DNA of 64,000 nt, taken from NCBI GenBank assembly GCA_031310005.1, contig CM062382.1, positions 1,922,001 through 1,986,000 of the forward strand, given 5' to 3'. The notes under the pieces were generated by a model. The model had not been told where the DNA came from and made no database searches. It worked only from the letters and a program-made list of their open reading frames with translations. The translations under genes were made by a program, and so were the position numbers. Below are positions 37,810-48,223 of the stretch, in pieces; position 1 is the first letter of the stretch, and every line of letters begins with the position of its first letter. Origin of the DNA: Dactylellina haptotyla (taxonomy: Eukaryota > Ascomycota > Orbiliomycetes > Orbiliales > Orbiliaceae).

Positions 37810-39470
37810 CTACACCGGGGTGATTAACAAAGGGCTTTTTCTGGGGGGAATACTTGACAGGTGTACTTACTGAAGTTCTATCAGGCGCCAGCCACCAGTT
37901 TCAGGGTTGGCAATATCCTCAACAGTCCTCGTCATGCCAATGGCGTAGGTGACCATCTGCACGCGATCCTCCATACCAGCCGCCAGGTTGTTTGTCTTGA
38001 TATCTCTGTAGACATGGACTTCCTGGGCGCGGCAGGTGACGATGAATACGGGAATCTCGCCCGGTTCCAGAATCTTCGCGTGCATAATATCCACATTTCG
38101 AATATCCAACACCCGCCCATCAGACTTGAGACCAGCGGTCTTGTACTGGCTAGCGAGAGCTGAGTATACCGAATACTGCGCAGCAGACAGCCACTGTTGC
38201 AGGACCTCGGTATCCCCCTTTACATAAGCATCAAGGACCTCTGGCAGTATCCATTCGCGAAGTTCTCGTAGGAAAGGCTCAAGCTGGAAGGTGGGGTCCA
38301 TCTCCTTGAACTTCTTTATGACCTGCGCTGTCTCGTTCTCGGCGAAGAAGCCCGCTACTCTATCAGCGATGTTTCTGGTGGTTGAAATGAACGGGTTTTC
38401 GGATTCGTCGTATTGCTTCCGTAGGGTAAAGATTGATTGCATAAATTTGTTGCTATCCCTGAAGTCCCTCCACGATTCCTTCCAAGCAGCATCCTTGTGG
38501 ACTGTGACGTTCGTTCCAGCACTGCAAATTTTGAGTTAGAACTTCGATATTCATCATCATGGTTATCGATCGGAAGCTATACGTACTTGGGATCCTCTAC
38601 CAGCGGCTCCATCCGCCTACCGCCTCCTCTTTTAGCTTCTCGGAGTTCTCTCTGGCGTTTTCGCTCTTCCTTCTCTACAAACCCGCCGTATCTGCTGCTG
38701 CTACCGTCGTCGATGACTTCTTGCACGTTCCCCTTGACGGTTTTGTAAGTCTCTGTTTCACGGATGGGCCGGGTCATCTTTTCCACCCCGTGGCCGGTGG
38801 CTTTGACGGCTTCTCGGCCTGCCTTGACGACTGGAGTCTCCCAGGTCCACTGCGCACCCTTTCCGATAACCCCACCGACTTTCTTGAGAGTCTCCCCGGT
38901 GGCCGAGGTGGCCGCGCCGGCGACTTTAGACGACTTGTCGTATGCCTCTCTCGCTTTCCTAACGGCATCGGACTCGGTGAACTGGTGTGCTTGGTCGGCG
39001 ATAGCCTTGGTGGACTCGTTCCATTCCTTTGACTGCTTGAACTCGCTTCGCAGAGTTTCCATGAAGACGGTGAAAGGAGACTTGTCTCCGTGAGGAGGAG
39101 GCGGCGGCGGCTCTTCCTTCTTCTTCTTCTGCTCGCCCTCGGCCTCGCCTTCGCCCTCTCCCTCCTTTGACTTTCCAGCTTCCTCGCCATCCTTAGGTTT
39201 CCCTTCTTCGCCCTCCGGCTTCTTGCCGCTGGCGTCAGATAATCTCAGAAAAGTCGAAGCGTGGAAGCCTCTGAAGGCGACCAAGGGGAAGAATTGGTTG
39301 AGGTAAGCGGCAGACTCTCGGTTTGTAGCTGGTGTCGGATATTTGGACAGGATGGTGGATATGGCTCGGGCATGTATCGAACGGGGCACGGAGGACTGCC
39401 GCACGAGAGATGGGGCGGTGAAGCCGGTGTGTCGGTGCACACGGCTGATGGACCTCATAGCCGGCCGCAT
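37810..39470 (-). CDS. tim44: Tim44, mitochondrial import motor subunit
   Basis: Peripheral inner-membrane protein that tethers mtHsp70 to the TIM23 channel on the matrix side. Exons on the minus strand: 39470-38587, 38521-37871 and, less surely, 37840-37810, giving 521 residues. The start is placed at MRPAMRSISRVHRHTGF, an Arg-rich presequence; an in-frame upstream Met at 39647 would add 59 residues with a His run and looks like leader. A Lys/Glu/Pro-rich segment follows. The N-domain contains SPFTVFMETLRSEFKQSKEW. The C-terminal Tim44 domain contains NPFISTTRNIADRVAGFFAENE, ending GGWRLIELQ. A GTAAGT donor follows that Gln; splicing to CAG at 37841 gives the tail KSPLLITPV, which I infer from frame and splice sites only. 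Confidence 0.9.
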
Positions 39471-40691
39471 CTTGTGTTCGGTATGTGCTCTCCGTCGACC
39501 TCCCACCGAGTTCTGCCTGTCCACAGGGCTGCCGGTGGTATGAACTGGTGTGGAGATGTTCTTGAGGTGGTGGTGGTGGTGGAGGGAAGCTGCTATGGGA
39601 CGGTTGCACAAACAAAAATTTTCGCAGGGTGCTTTTGGCGGGAGCACAAATACGTAACAAGAACGGCTTTTTGAAGGAAGCAGACAATGGCGCCCGGAAG
39701 AAGAGGAGAAGTAAATGATACAAAGTGAATTTAAAATAATTGGACGAAGCGAGTGTTTCTCTGGAAGATCCTGGCAGTTGTCCCCAGGCTGATAGAATAT
39801 TTTTGGCCGGGAGACTCCGAGCTCTCTTTTTGCTCCCGTCGCCGATACTTTTTTAATTCTTAATTTTTAATTTTTTCGGTTTGTCGTTGAGACGGGAGAA
39901 AAAAAAAAAAAAAAAAAGAGAAGGAAGGAGTGCCGCCAATCGAGACAGTCGCCACAGTCGCCATGCCCCCCGCGGGAAATGCAAATGCACGCCGGGCGAC
40001 CTGCAGAAGAGGAGCGCAGAGTTGAAGCCGGATGAGATCACGATGGCACGCCCGTTGATACTCGTATAAATACTTGCTCGAGTGTATCGGTCCCAAACGG
40101 TGCGGCGCTGCAGAGACCCCGATTCCCGCGGGGTCCGGGCATCCAGTCAACCACCACCACCACCACCACCAATTGCTATCGTGCCAGCCCGTACATATGC
40201 TCTACGGGTGCACCAACCGGCTTCAACAGCGTTCTTGCAATTCGCTGGTATTCCCGCCGTAAATACTGTGTGCTCCGCGCTATCCACATACACGGTGTGG
40301 CGGTCACGGACCCCGGCTGGACCCTGCCAACAGGCTCAACGGCGTCGGATCCGACAGCGGTGCATCAGATCAACCGTCCGGCGCCCGGCTGTGACTACAC
40401 ACATGTCCACCAGTCCGCCGTCTGTTTTTCGCCTATAAAAATATACCCGTAACCCCAGGAATCGTATCCCCAGACCTTCCGCTGGCCCAATTGACCCCAA
40501 TCGATATCGTCACCGGCGGTCTGCCGACTTCAGCGCTCCCCAACTTGCTCCGATAACGCCATCTTGACCCCGCGGTGACCAATCGCAAGTGATCCGGCCT
40601 CCCCAGTTCGCCAAACTACTTGGTTAAACTCCACCGCGAGAGGACACCGGCCCCTTCCAAAGATAAGCCCTTACCCCTCCAACCGCCCGCC
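39471..40691. promoter_or_regulatory. divergent promoter between tim44 and trp4
   Basis: 1.2 kb between start codons on opposite strands. It holds an 18-A run at about 39899-39916 and a CCA trinucleotide repeat at about 40149-40170. A possible TATA element for trp4 is CTATAAAAATATA near 40431-40444. Several short frames on the + strand have no recognisable content. Confidence 0.5.
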
Positions 40692-41975
40692 ATGGCCGCA
40701 GACCTGTCCATAACTCCGCTCCTGAAACTGCTGGCCCAGTACCAGGAGTCCGAGGACAAGACGGTCTCTCACGACCTCGTCGTCTCCGTCACTGCTGCGT
40801 TTGCTTCAATCCTTACCGAAAATGGTATCAATGAAGCCCAACGGAGCGCCCTCCTCACCGCCATGAGCTTTTCGGGCCTTTCCTATAACTCGGACATTGT
40901 TACCCCCATCGTCAAGGTTATGAAGAGTGTCGCTGTCAAGGTCCCAATTGACTTTCACGATCGCGAGTTTGCGACCAAGAAGCTGAAGCTGAAGCGACAT
41001 AACTACCACGGCGGATTCGTAAGTCAGATAGAGCTCTTGGATTTTGTTTTATTTTTATATCTTTAAAAGCAGAAATAACTGACCGAGCGTCCGTTCGTTT
41101 GTACCCAGGTCGATATTGTTGGCACAGGCGGCGACGGCCATAACACGTTCAATGTCTCCACGACCTCTGCCCTCCTCGCATCCCCGTACCTCTTGATCGC
41201 AAAGCACGGGAACCGAGCTGCGACTTCGGTCTCCGGAAGCTCAGACATGATCAGTGCCCTCGCCGGTAGTCCGTCCGTCCTTAGCGTCCCGCCTGAAGCT
41301 GTCGGTCCAATCCTCACCCATCACTCCAACCTGGCCTTCCTCTTCGCTCCAACCTACCACCCCAGCCTCGCCACCATCGCCAAGTTGCGTCGAGAGCTAG
41401 GTTTCTCCACCATCTTCAATGTTCTCGGCCCGCTCGCCAATCCAATCGAGGGCATCGAAGCCCGTATCCTCGGCGTGAAGAACAAACAGCTTGGAAACGT
41501 CTTTGCCCGCGTCCTGCAGCTCATGGGTGTTCAGAAGGGGATGGTGGTCTGCGGTGATGTCGGGAGGGGATTGGATGAAATTTCGCCCTGCGGTACAACA
41601 TCTTGCTGGAGACTCGTTGCGGCTCCTGCAGGTTCGCCCCCAGGGACGCTCGCATCGATTTCAGAGTTCCAATTGCACCCAGAACGAGACTTCGGATTAG
41701 CGCTACATCCTTTGGAGGAGTGCAAGAGCCGTTCGCCCCATGAGAACGCAGACATCGTGAAATCAATCCTCAGAAACGAGGTTCCCACCGGCAACCCGAT
41801 TATGGACTACTGCCTGCTGAATTCTGCCGCGCTGTTAGTAGTTGCTGAGGTTGTCGATGATTGGAAGGAAGCCGTAGGGCTGATTCAACAGGCGATGCAG
41901 GAGAAGGCGTCGCTGAAAGAGTGGGAGGCATACGCTGCTGCGTGCGATGCCCTTCATGAGAAGAACAGCAAGTGA
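40692..41975 (+). CDS. trp4: anthranilate phosphoribosyltransferase
   Basis: Second step of tryptophan synthesis: anthranilate plus PRPP gives phosphoribosyl-anthranilate. Two exons (40692-41018 and 41109-41975, intron 90 nt) give 397 residues, near yeast Trp4 (380). The ATG has a good context (CCGCCATGG); the frame is open further upstream but without another ATG. The N-terminal helical domain is in exon 1. Exon 2 starts VDIVGTGGDG (residues 110-119), the PRPP-binding GTGGD loop, followed by FNVSTTSALL, KHGNRAATSVSGSSD and FNVLGPLANP, all diagnostic of the family. No fusion to other Trp domains is seen. Confidence 0.97.
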
Positions 41976-43017
41976 TAGTTTGGCTGCGAATAATTCAAAC
42001 AAGAACCAATTGGAAACCGATAGTATGAAACATCACCGTTTCCTCTCTCTTTGGAAAGGAACGACCAAGTTTTTGAGATGCTGTTGCAACGCTGGTGCAT
42101 CATCTGACCAGGGAATTTTGATAGTTTTGTCTACGATGAGGGGAACCCACCGGTGGCCTGTCAACTGTCCTGTCTTGTCTCTTCTTTTTCTTTTTTTTAT
42201 TGTATATTCTTATGGACCACTTTATCGCCCACGATGGGCCACCTTTTTTAATCAATCGTATGCATAGATGGCTTTTGGAACGCCTTTACTTGAACTGGAG
42301 AGCAGCGGGGGTACAATTAAACATTACTTTTATATTAATTTTCGATGCGTCCATGCCATCGTAACATCAACGGACAATATTAATGCCAAGCTAAAGTAGA
42401 AATATAATGCGCCGAACACAAGACCAAAATAACCACCCCCCGAAAGATGAATTTAAGACAAATAAGCCCCCAAAGTGAATGAAAACAAAATTATAACCCC
42501 AGATCATTTGGCCATCGCATCCCATTACAACATGCTGAAGTCGCAAGGAACATGAATAATAATTTGATAGAAATCTCTTTTTTTTTAGAAAGTCTTTTTC
42601 TGGTATGAAAACCTACGCTCGAAGGCGCCTATACATATTTTTTTGTCGAAGAATGAATGTGTTAAAAGAAAGTGAGGTGAAAAAGAATTTTACAATGAAG
42701 AAGCAGATTTATCTGTCTAGTGAGCGATATGAAATGAAAAATTATAGAGTAACACCTGCTGCCAAAATAAATAAAAAAGCTCCCAGCCGTGATGATGAAC
42801 GCTTCATGTGTCGTCAAAAAAGAATCAAATGCCTTTTGAGGAAACATAAAAAATTGAGGAAACAGACAAATCATGAAACAGAGGAACCGAAAAGATGGAT
42901 CGCTTTTGTTTTAGAGGAGGGGAAAGGTCATTACAACGCTAAACCAGAAGTGTAGTCGATGGATATATACAACGGGATGTAGATGTCGGGGAGATGTTGA
43001 GAGAGAGAGAGAGAGAG

Positions 43018-43069
<52 letters not shown>

Positions 43070-43079
43070 AAGGTTGCAT
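41976..43079. other. intergenic between convergent genes
   Basis: AT-rich 3' flanks of trp4 and the unknown gene at 43.1 kb. A frame of 116 codons at 42605-42955 is Lys/Arg-rich because of the A-rich sequence and has no sign of coding. The microsatellite at the right edge is listed separately. Confidence 0.5.
42999..43066 (+). repeat. compound (GA)n-(GT)23 microsatellite
   Basis: Eleven GA units (about 42999-43020) run directly into 23 perfect GT units (43021-43066). The repeat ends 13 nt beyond the stop codon of the unknown minus-strand gene, so it would be transcribed as (AC)n(TC)n in that gene's 3' UTR. Confidence 0.97.
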
Positions 43080-43715
43080 TTATAAGCTAGAGGGTCCGTC
43101 CAATTGCTTGGGGGATAGAGGAGACTGAGGTATAGCTAAAGGTAAGCTGCTGTTGTTGCTGCTTGCGCTGCCGGATGCCGAAAAGTTCATGTTCAGAAAT
43201 CTGTTCGGGGTGGACATCTTGCGGGGCATCGAGTAGTTTGTGAAGCCGATGGATGGAGACGAGGACCAGTTCTCACTGGAACGCTGTCCCTTTGTCGGGA
43301 GGAGAGGTAGAGGCTTGTTTTGCTTGTAGTATGCACTCGGGGTGGAGACGGACTTGGATCTCGTCTGACGCAGTCTCTCGATGTTCTTAAGCTCGAACGG
43401 AGAGGCTTGAGGCATAGCCAGGCAGTTTGCGAGGCTGGCCTTTCTCTGAGCGGTATAATTCAGCAGCGGTGCAACAATGGAGTCGCTCCTCGGGACGTGA
43501 ACTGGCTCGTTCATGCTATGTCTCGGTGGAATGACCGTCTCGTTCAAACCCATGATGTCCAGAAAGACCTCGTCGAAGACGATGTCATCTTCAAGTCCAA
43601 GGTCTTCAAATAACGATGGCGCGGCATTGCTTGCGCTGTATGTGGGCAGACCCGGAAGCGGAGGGAAGAAGTCTGGCTTTCGGGGAGCGAGGAAGGTGTG
43701 GAGTGCGAAAGGCAT
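43080..43715 (-). CDS. unknown Ser/Pro-rich protein
   Basis: Single open frame, 211 residues from MPFALHTFLAPRKPDFFPPLP. The frame extends upstream to 43832, but the extra 39 residues look like translated leader, so I prefer the internal Met; this choice is uncertain. The N-terminal part is the most ordered-looking, with an acidic hydrophobic stretch LFEDLGLEDDIVFDEVFLDIMG. The rest is Ser/Pro/Asn-rich with KPLPLLPTKGQR and two proline-flanked clusters, probably disordered. There is no membrane segment or known domain, and I do not recognise the family. Its good composition, single clear frame and stop just before a microsatellite support a real gene. Confidence 0.6.
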   Translation of the reverse strand: MPFALHTFLAPRKPDFFPPLPGLPTYSASNAAPSLFEDLGLEDDIVFDEVFLDIMGLNETVIPPRHSMNEPVHVPRSDSIVAPLLNYTAQRKASLANCLAMPQASPFELKNIERLRQTRSKSVSTPSAYYKQNKPLPLLPTKGQRSSENWSSSPSIGFTNYSMPRKMSTPNRFLNMNFSASGSASSNNSSLPLAIPQSPLSPKQLDGPSSL

Positions 43716-46700
43716 CTTGAATGTGTTGTCTGCGGTGTTGTTTTGGAGCTTGGTAGCAGCTGTCGTTATCGAAGGAGCGGATATCGTGACGTTGATAGAA
43801 AGGGTCAAAACCAGCTGACGATATAATCTCAAACGTTCGAAGGTGTGTATAAAAAATGAACGTCTGGTTTCGAAACCTCGGTAGTTAGAATGAAGGCTAT
43901 TGTTCTGTAAAGGAGTGGCTAAAAATTCCGCTCTGCGAATTTTCGATTTGTTAGTCGAATGTTGTTGAAGGTGGTGAAAAAGTTGCTGTGACAGGAATGG
44001 GAATCACTTCTCGAAGCCGGGGGCGATCGAGGTGAAGTATATATTGATGTTTGGATGTTAAATTTCCTTTGTGTCGCCCTTTCAGTTCAGAAGGACAAAA
44101 AAAACAAATTTGATGCTGAATCTCTGACAGCCTGCGCCTCCTTTGGGCGGCAGAAATCGCGGATTAATATACAAAACACTCTAGCGGATTTGATGTGTGC
44201 GCTTCGAAACAATGCAAGGTCGCAGAGTGGTGTCGTCTTGCGAATATTCTCGGTCGGAAGCGAAATGATTGAACAGCGAGTCCTCTTTCACTGCTGGAAG
44301 CGACCAATCACTTCTGAGACAGGCAACTTCTTTACTTCTTTTTGATAGAAAGGCCTTCTTTTTTCCCCTCCTTTGCTTGCTTTCAGTCTTCATGATCCAT
44401 TCATTCCCAAGGCAGGTGCTTCAAAGCCTGGGGAATCCTCGTCCGAGGAATTTCCTGCAAAATAGGCATATCGCTATTGTTAGGACAAGCTGCATCCTCG
44501 TTCGTGCAATCGTCGTCGTCGAGCCGTCCTTGAACCTCCCCTTTTTTTTCTTCTTTTACCTCGTTCTAGTTGCAGTAGCCTGCAAGCATATCTGAATAGG
44601 TCACTGCTTTCTTGCTTCATCACATCACGAATCGTCGCAACAGAGGAGATTATCATGCAGAGCAACGCGCGCAAGCACCCGTTGAATGATGGGGCACCGC
44701 AGTGAAGCAGGCATCAGGGCCATGCAAAGGAAAGCCGCTAGAACGTTCCAAGCAGCTCGCTGAAACCGTCAGGACCCTTTTTCTGCAACAACCCCCTGGC
44801 TTTGCCGCACAGTGATGGAAAAATATGTCCATTCCTGCTGGGCGCAAGGAAGCGTGTGGAGGGAGTGGAGGGCAGTGTTTCTAAATCTGGCATCTGCAAA
44901 ATTGGCCGTGGGCAACAGCATGCCCCATAGTGAGGCAGATGGTGTGGATAGTGGAGTTCCGTCGATATAAATCAGGCATGAATTTAACCAATTTTAAAAT
45001 AAAAGACACAGAATCCCGCATGCATTTCATTGCTAGACCCTGCTTCGTCCTTCTCCTCTGAGTGTTTGTTCTACCCAGATTATTGCGGCAAGGGTGCTTG
45101 CCGCCATGCTTTTTCTGTGCAGAGCGACGAGATTTTTGCCTGTTTCGTGTTGGCTTTAACCGGCCCAACACGAATAGAAAAATGCCACCGTTCGAGTTTG
45201 ACGACAATCTCTCTTTCCAACTTTATTCGGTTCTAAAGTGTATAAAGAAAGTCTTGGCCCCTGGAGTTCTAGCACAACTGCTTGCAGGGCATACGATAGC
45301 GATACTTACTAGCTAGTCCCAGACCTACCCTTTTCACGCATGAGGAGTTCAATCAACTTGCTTCATCGAGGATATCCAGACAGGCTTGTCTCTCCCCACA
45401 ACCTGTTAGATATCACGACCTTCAAACCGAACTGCCAAGTTCCGTTGGTAGAATTGAGTACTTCCCCACTATTGCCGAACGGCTTTTAGTTCCAACTTTT
45501 CAGATCGGTTTCAATATCTCCAATACCACCTACACAATATAGCGCACTATAATGTGATATAAACCTTCTGCAACCGTTCATAATTACAGAATTGTAAATT
45601 TCAGGCGCTTTCCTTGTGCAGCTTTTAGAATAACGCCTAGACAACCCTTGCATGGAAACCTGATATCCGTCGAAAAACGGCGCTAGCTCTCAGAGGAGTG
45701 ACAGGCGATATATCCCCGCGAACCGGTGGTGACGCAAAACCTCACAAAGGGGTGAAAAGGGCAGCCGATATAATTCCACTACATTACACTCGCACTCCTC
45801 TCGATTTCTAGACCTTTCACAGAAAGAAGGAGGTAACTCATAGCACTTCGTACAAAAAATAATTCCACAGGGATGTCAAAGCGGAAGCGATCCCGCGTCC
45901 GAAGTCCCCAGTCGCGATCAAGGGGACTCGATGCCTTCTAAGATAGGCTGGTAATAAGGAAAACCAATATATTCCAACCTGGATAACCGAGTAACCGTAG
46001 CCAGCGTCGGATTTATTTCGAATATTCGTCTTGGTTTATTATATAACCGGATATAATACCCTCCGAGAACGCTGTTATTGCGGGGTGGTGCAGGCGCAGG
46101 GTGTAGCGTAGCGTATGCGAGTCACTACTGCCTAATTCTAGCTGCCGCATGCCGCATAGTCCGATTATTTTTGAAAACGTTATGTCTAGCGTGGTAGTTA
46201 CATATTTTGCCAATACTGGGAAGCACGGTGTTGCCCGACGACTTTATAAACAAACGTCATCAGTCGATATGCTCTCGGCGTGCCGTTTAGTCGCTTTAAC
46301 ATTAAGTGATTGTATGGGAGGAAAAGAGTTCAGGGCATATAACATCAATTGTCACAGAATATTTTGTACTTGCTGCATGAACCCGTTCGCTTGAGATTGC
46401 GCATATACGGAGACGGGATCGCATATCAAGTTTCGAAACAGCAGTATCTAGAGTTGAGCAAGGCTTGCAAGGCACCAGCCAAAAATCGAAGGCTGATTTT
46501 GTTGATTGCAGCAAGCCAAGGAAGGAGATTTTGGTAACGAAATTTGATTTTTAAAAAATAGTGAGAAAGGAAGAAAGTCGGATGGAGTGTGTTCAAGGAT
46601 AGGGTTTCTCCGGTTTCCACGAGGATTAGGTACGAAGACGCCTGTACCTACGCAGGGATACCCGATATCGAAGGTAAAATTTACATCGACATTGAGGCCA

Positions 46701-48223
46701 AAGTCTGCTGCAATAGCCGAAGCCTTAAGCCGTATTAAGGCCCGATAAACTATGCTATAAATCCATCGGCAACTTCCATTGCAGGTTTTAGTACGGCCCG
46801 TACTTTTGGGTTCTTTTTCTCAGCATCTGAATCCAGGCTGGGCTATACCGGCTATGAAATGAACACGACAACGAGCTCATGAAAAAAGTCAATTCGTCTG
46901 ATCCTCGGGAGATTCGGGCTGAGGTGAATACCGTCTAGCAGTCAACTAACGATTGAATCGGGAATGAACTATCCGCGGTAAACCGACTGCGCCCCTGACA
47001 GGTGTATTATATCCCATTGAGGATGGGTTAATGCCGCGAGCAAAAGGCAGCTGCTACCCCAAATACGGTCGGCTCGTCAGGCCACGCTGAGCTCGCAGAT
47101 GCGTTGTTGTTGCGTTTTTCGGAGTGGGTCGCTTTGTCTCAAACACCGGCGCCGATGATCAGTTGATCTCCAGACCCTTGCGTCGCGGAGGGTTGCACAA
47201 GACGTCGAAGGAAATCCGACGTTGCTAACCTAAATTAACCTCAAAGAGAGTTTCGCTGCACAGACGCCACCAATATAAGGACGGTCAATTGATTTCCACG
47301 GGCATGTGCAAGCATTCTAGGGTCAAGCCAAATACGCCAAAGGGAAAACCCTAAAGATATAATTCCCCGGATTGTCGAACCCTGAGATTTGACGCGGACA
47401 GTTTCTTGAAAGAAGTTTAGCTTGACGTTCGACTAGCTCTAGCTCCGCAAAAAATCAGGATACAGTAGATGGCAAAGTCAGAGCAATTCCTATAAAAATG
47501 TCAAATTTCGATGATCAGACAGAGAATCCCGGCCTTGGAAGGGATACGCGGGCAATAACTCCTAGAGTAAATGGTGATACGAGTTGCAAGCCTCCCCTAT
47601 CCGAATATCTTGCAATTATACACCCTAGGCGTGGAATTCGTCCACGGAGGCACTCGGTGAACTTGCACTGGCGCCGGTGGCTAAGGGCCTAGGCCCAGCG
47701 TCCAAGGTGGTGACCGTGGGGTGGACCCGCCAGGAGCGATCGATGAGAAGATATATCGATCCACTGACCGGGTCCCCGGAACTCAGGATTTTCTTCGGTT
47801 ACAATTGTTCCAGTTTCAAAATATGCAGCGGCAGTCGACTGCCACGAAAATCTTTCAAATATATGATAACTTTCTATCTAAAGATAAGTCGTATCTAAGG
47901 TTTGTAGGTAGAGTCTAGTGTTGTACTGTTTGTCTCATGCCTAAATGCATGGATGACCTCATCCTAACTTCTGGTCGAGTCCTGAGCTCATCGAAAAAAG
48001 AGGGGCATCAGAACCAAAACAAAAAATATGAACATCTTAAGAATGAAAAAATAAAAGACCGCATCATGTCGACGCATCTTCCGATTTGTGCCTACGCCCG
48101 GATACAGCAGCCCTGTAGCGTTTAAAGCATTATATCAGGTTTCTCGGTTAACCTACATATCTCGGGTTTTTATCCTAGTGGCCATTGTGAGCCGGAAAAA
48201 GTGAAACGCCTAACTCTCAGAAA
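43716..48223. other. gene-poor region, 4.5 kb
   Basis: No supportable gene. The T-rich and A-rich parts near 44.3-44.6 kb hold only short frames. At 47498-47918 two overlapping frames are protein-like and are listed separately as a possible gene remnant. Because the gene just downstream is broken into exons as short as 7 nt, another intron-dense gene could hide here, but I found no string of recognisable motifs on either strand. Confidence 0.4.
47498..47918 (+). pseudogene. possible remnant or poorly resolved gene of unknown family
   Basis: A 64-codon frame from ATG 47498 (MSNFDDQTENPGLGRDTR...) overlaps two further open frames. One, read through 47692-47918, gives a helix-like Gln-rich segment (FLRLQLFQFQNMQRQSTATK). 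No intron of normal length joins the frames cleanly; the only tidy joint would need a 16-nt intron. It may be a decayed gene or chance. It lies 0.3 kb upstream of the glutathione transferase on the same strand. Confidence 0.25.

Noticed and set aside
38559-39093. + strand frames of 109-157 codons
   Set aside because: Antisense shadows of tim44, whose minus-strand reading is conserved.
39471-39647. Tim44 start at the far upstream in-frame Met
   Set aside because: The 59 added residues include a His run and lack presequence character, while MRPAMRSISRVHRHTGF is a good presequence. I kept the downstream Met, without certainty.
47692-48223. Extra upstream exon of the GST gene
   Set aside because: The ATG at 48224 already gives the family-typical N-terminus (about 35 residues before the active-site region), and no upstream frame continues it.
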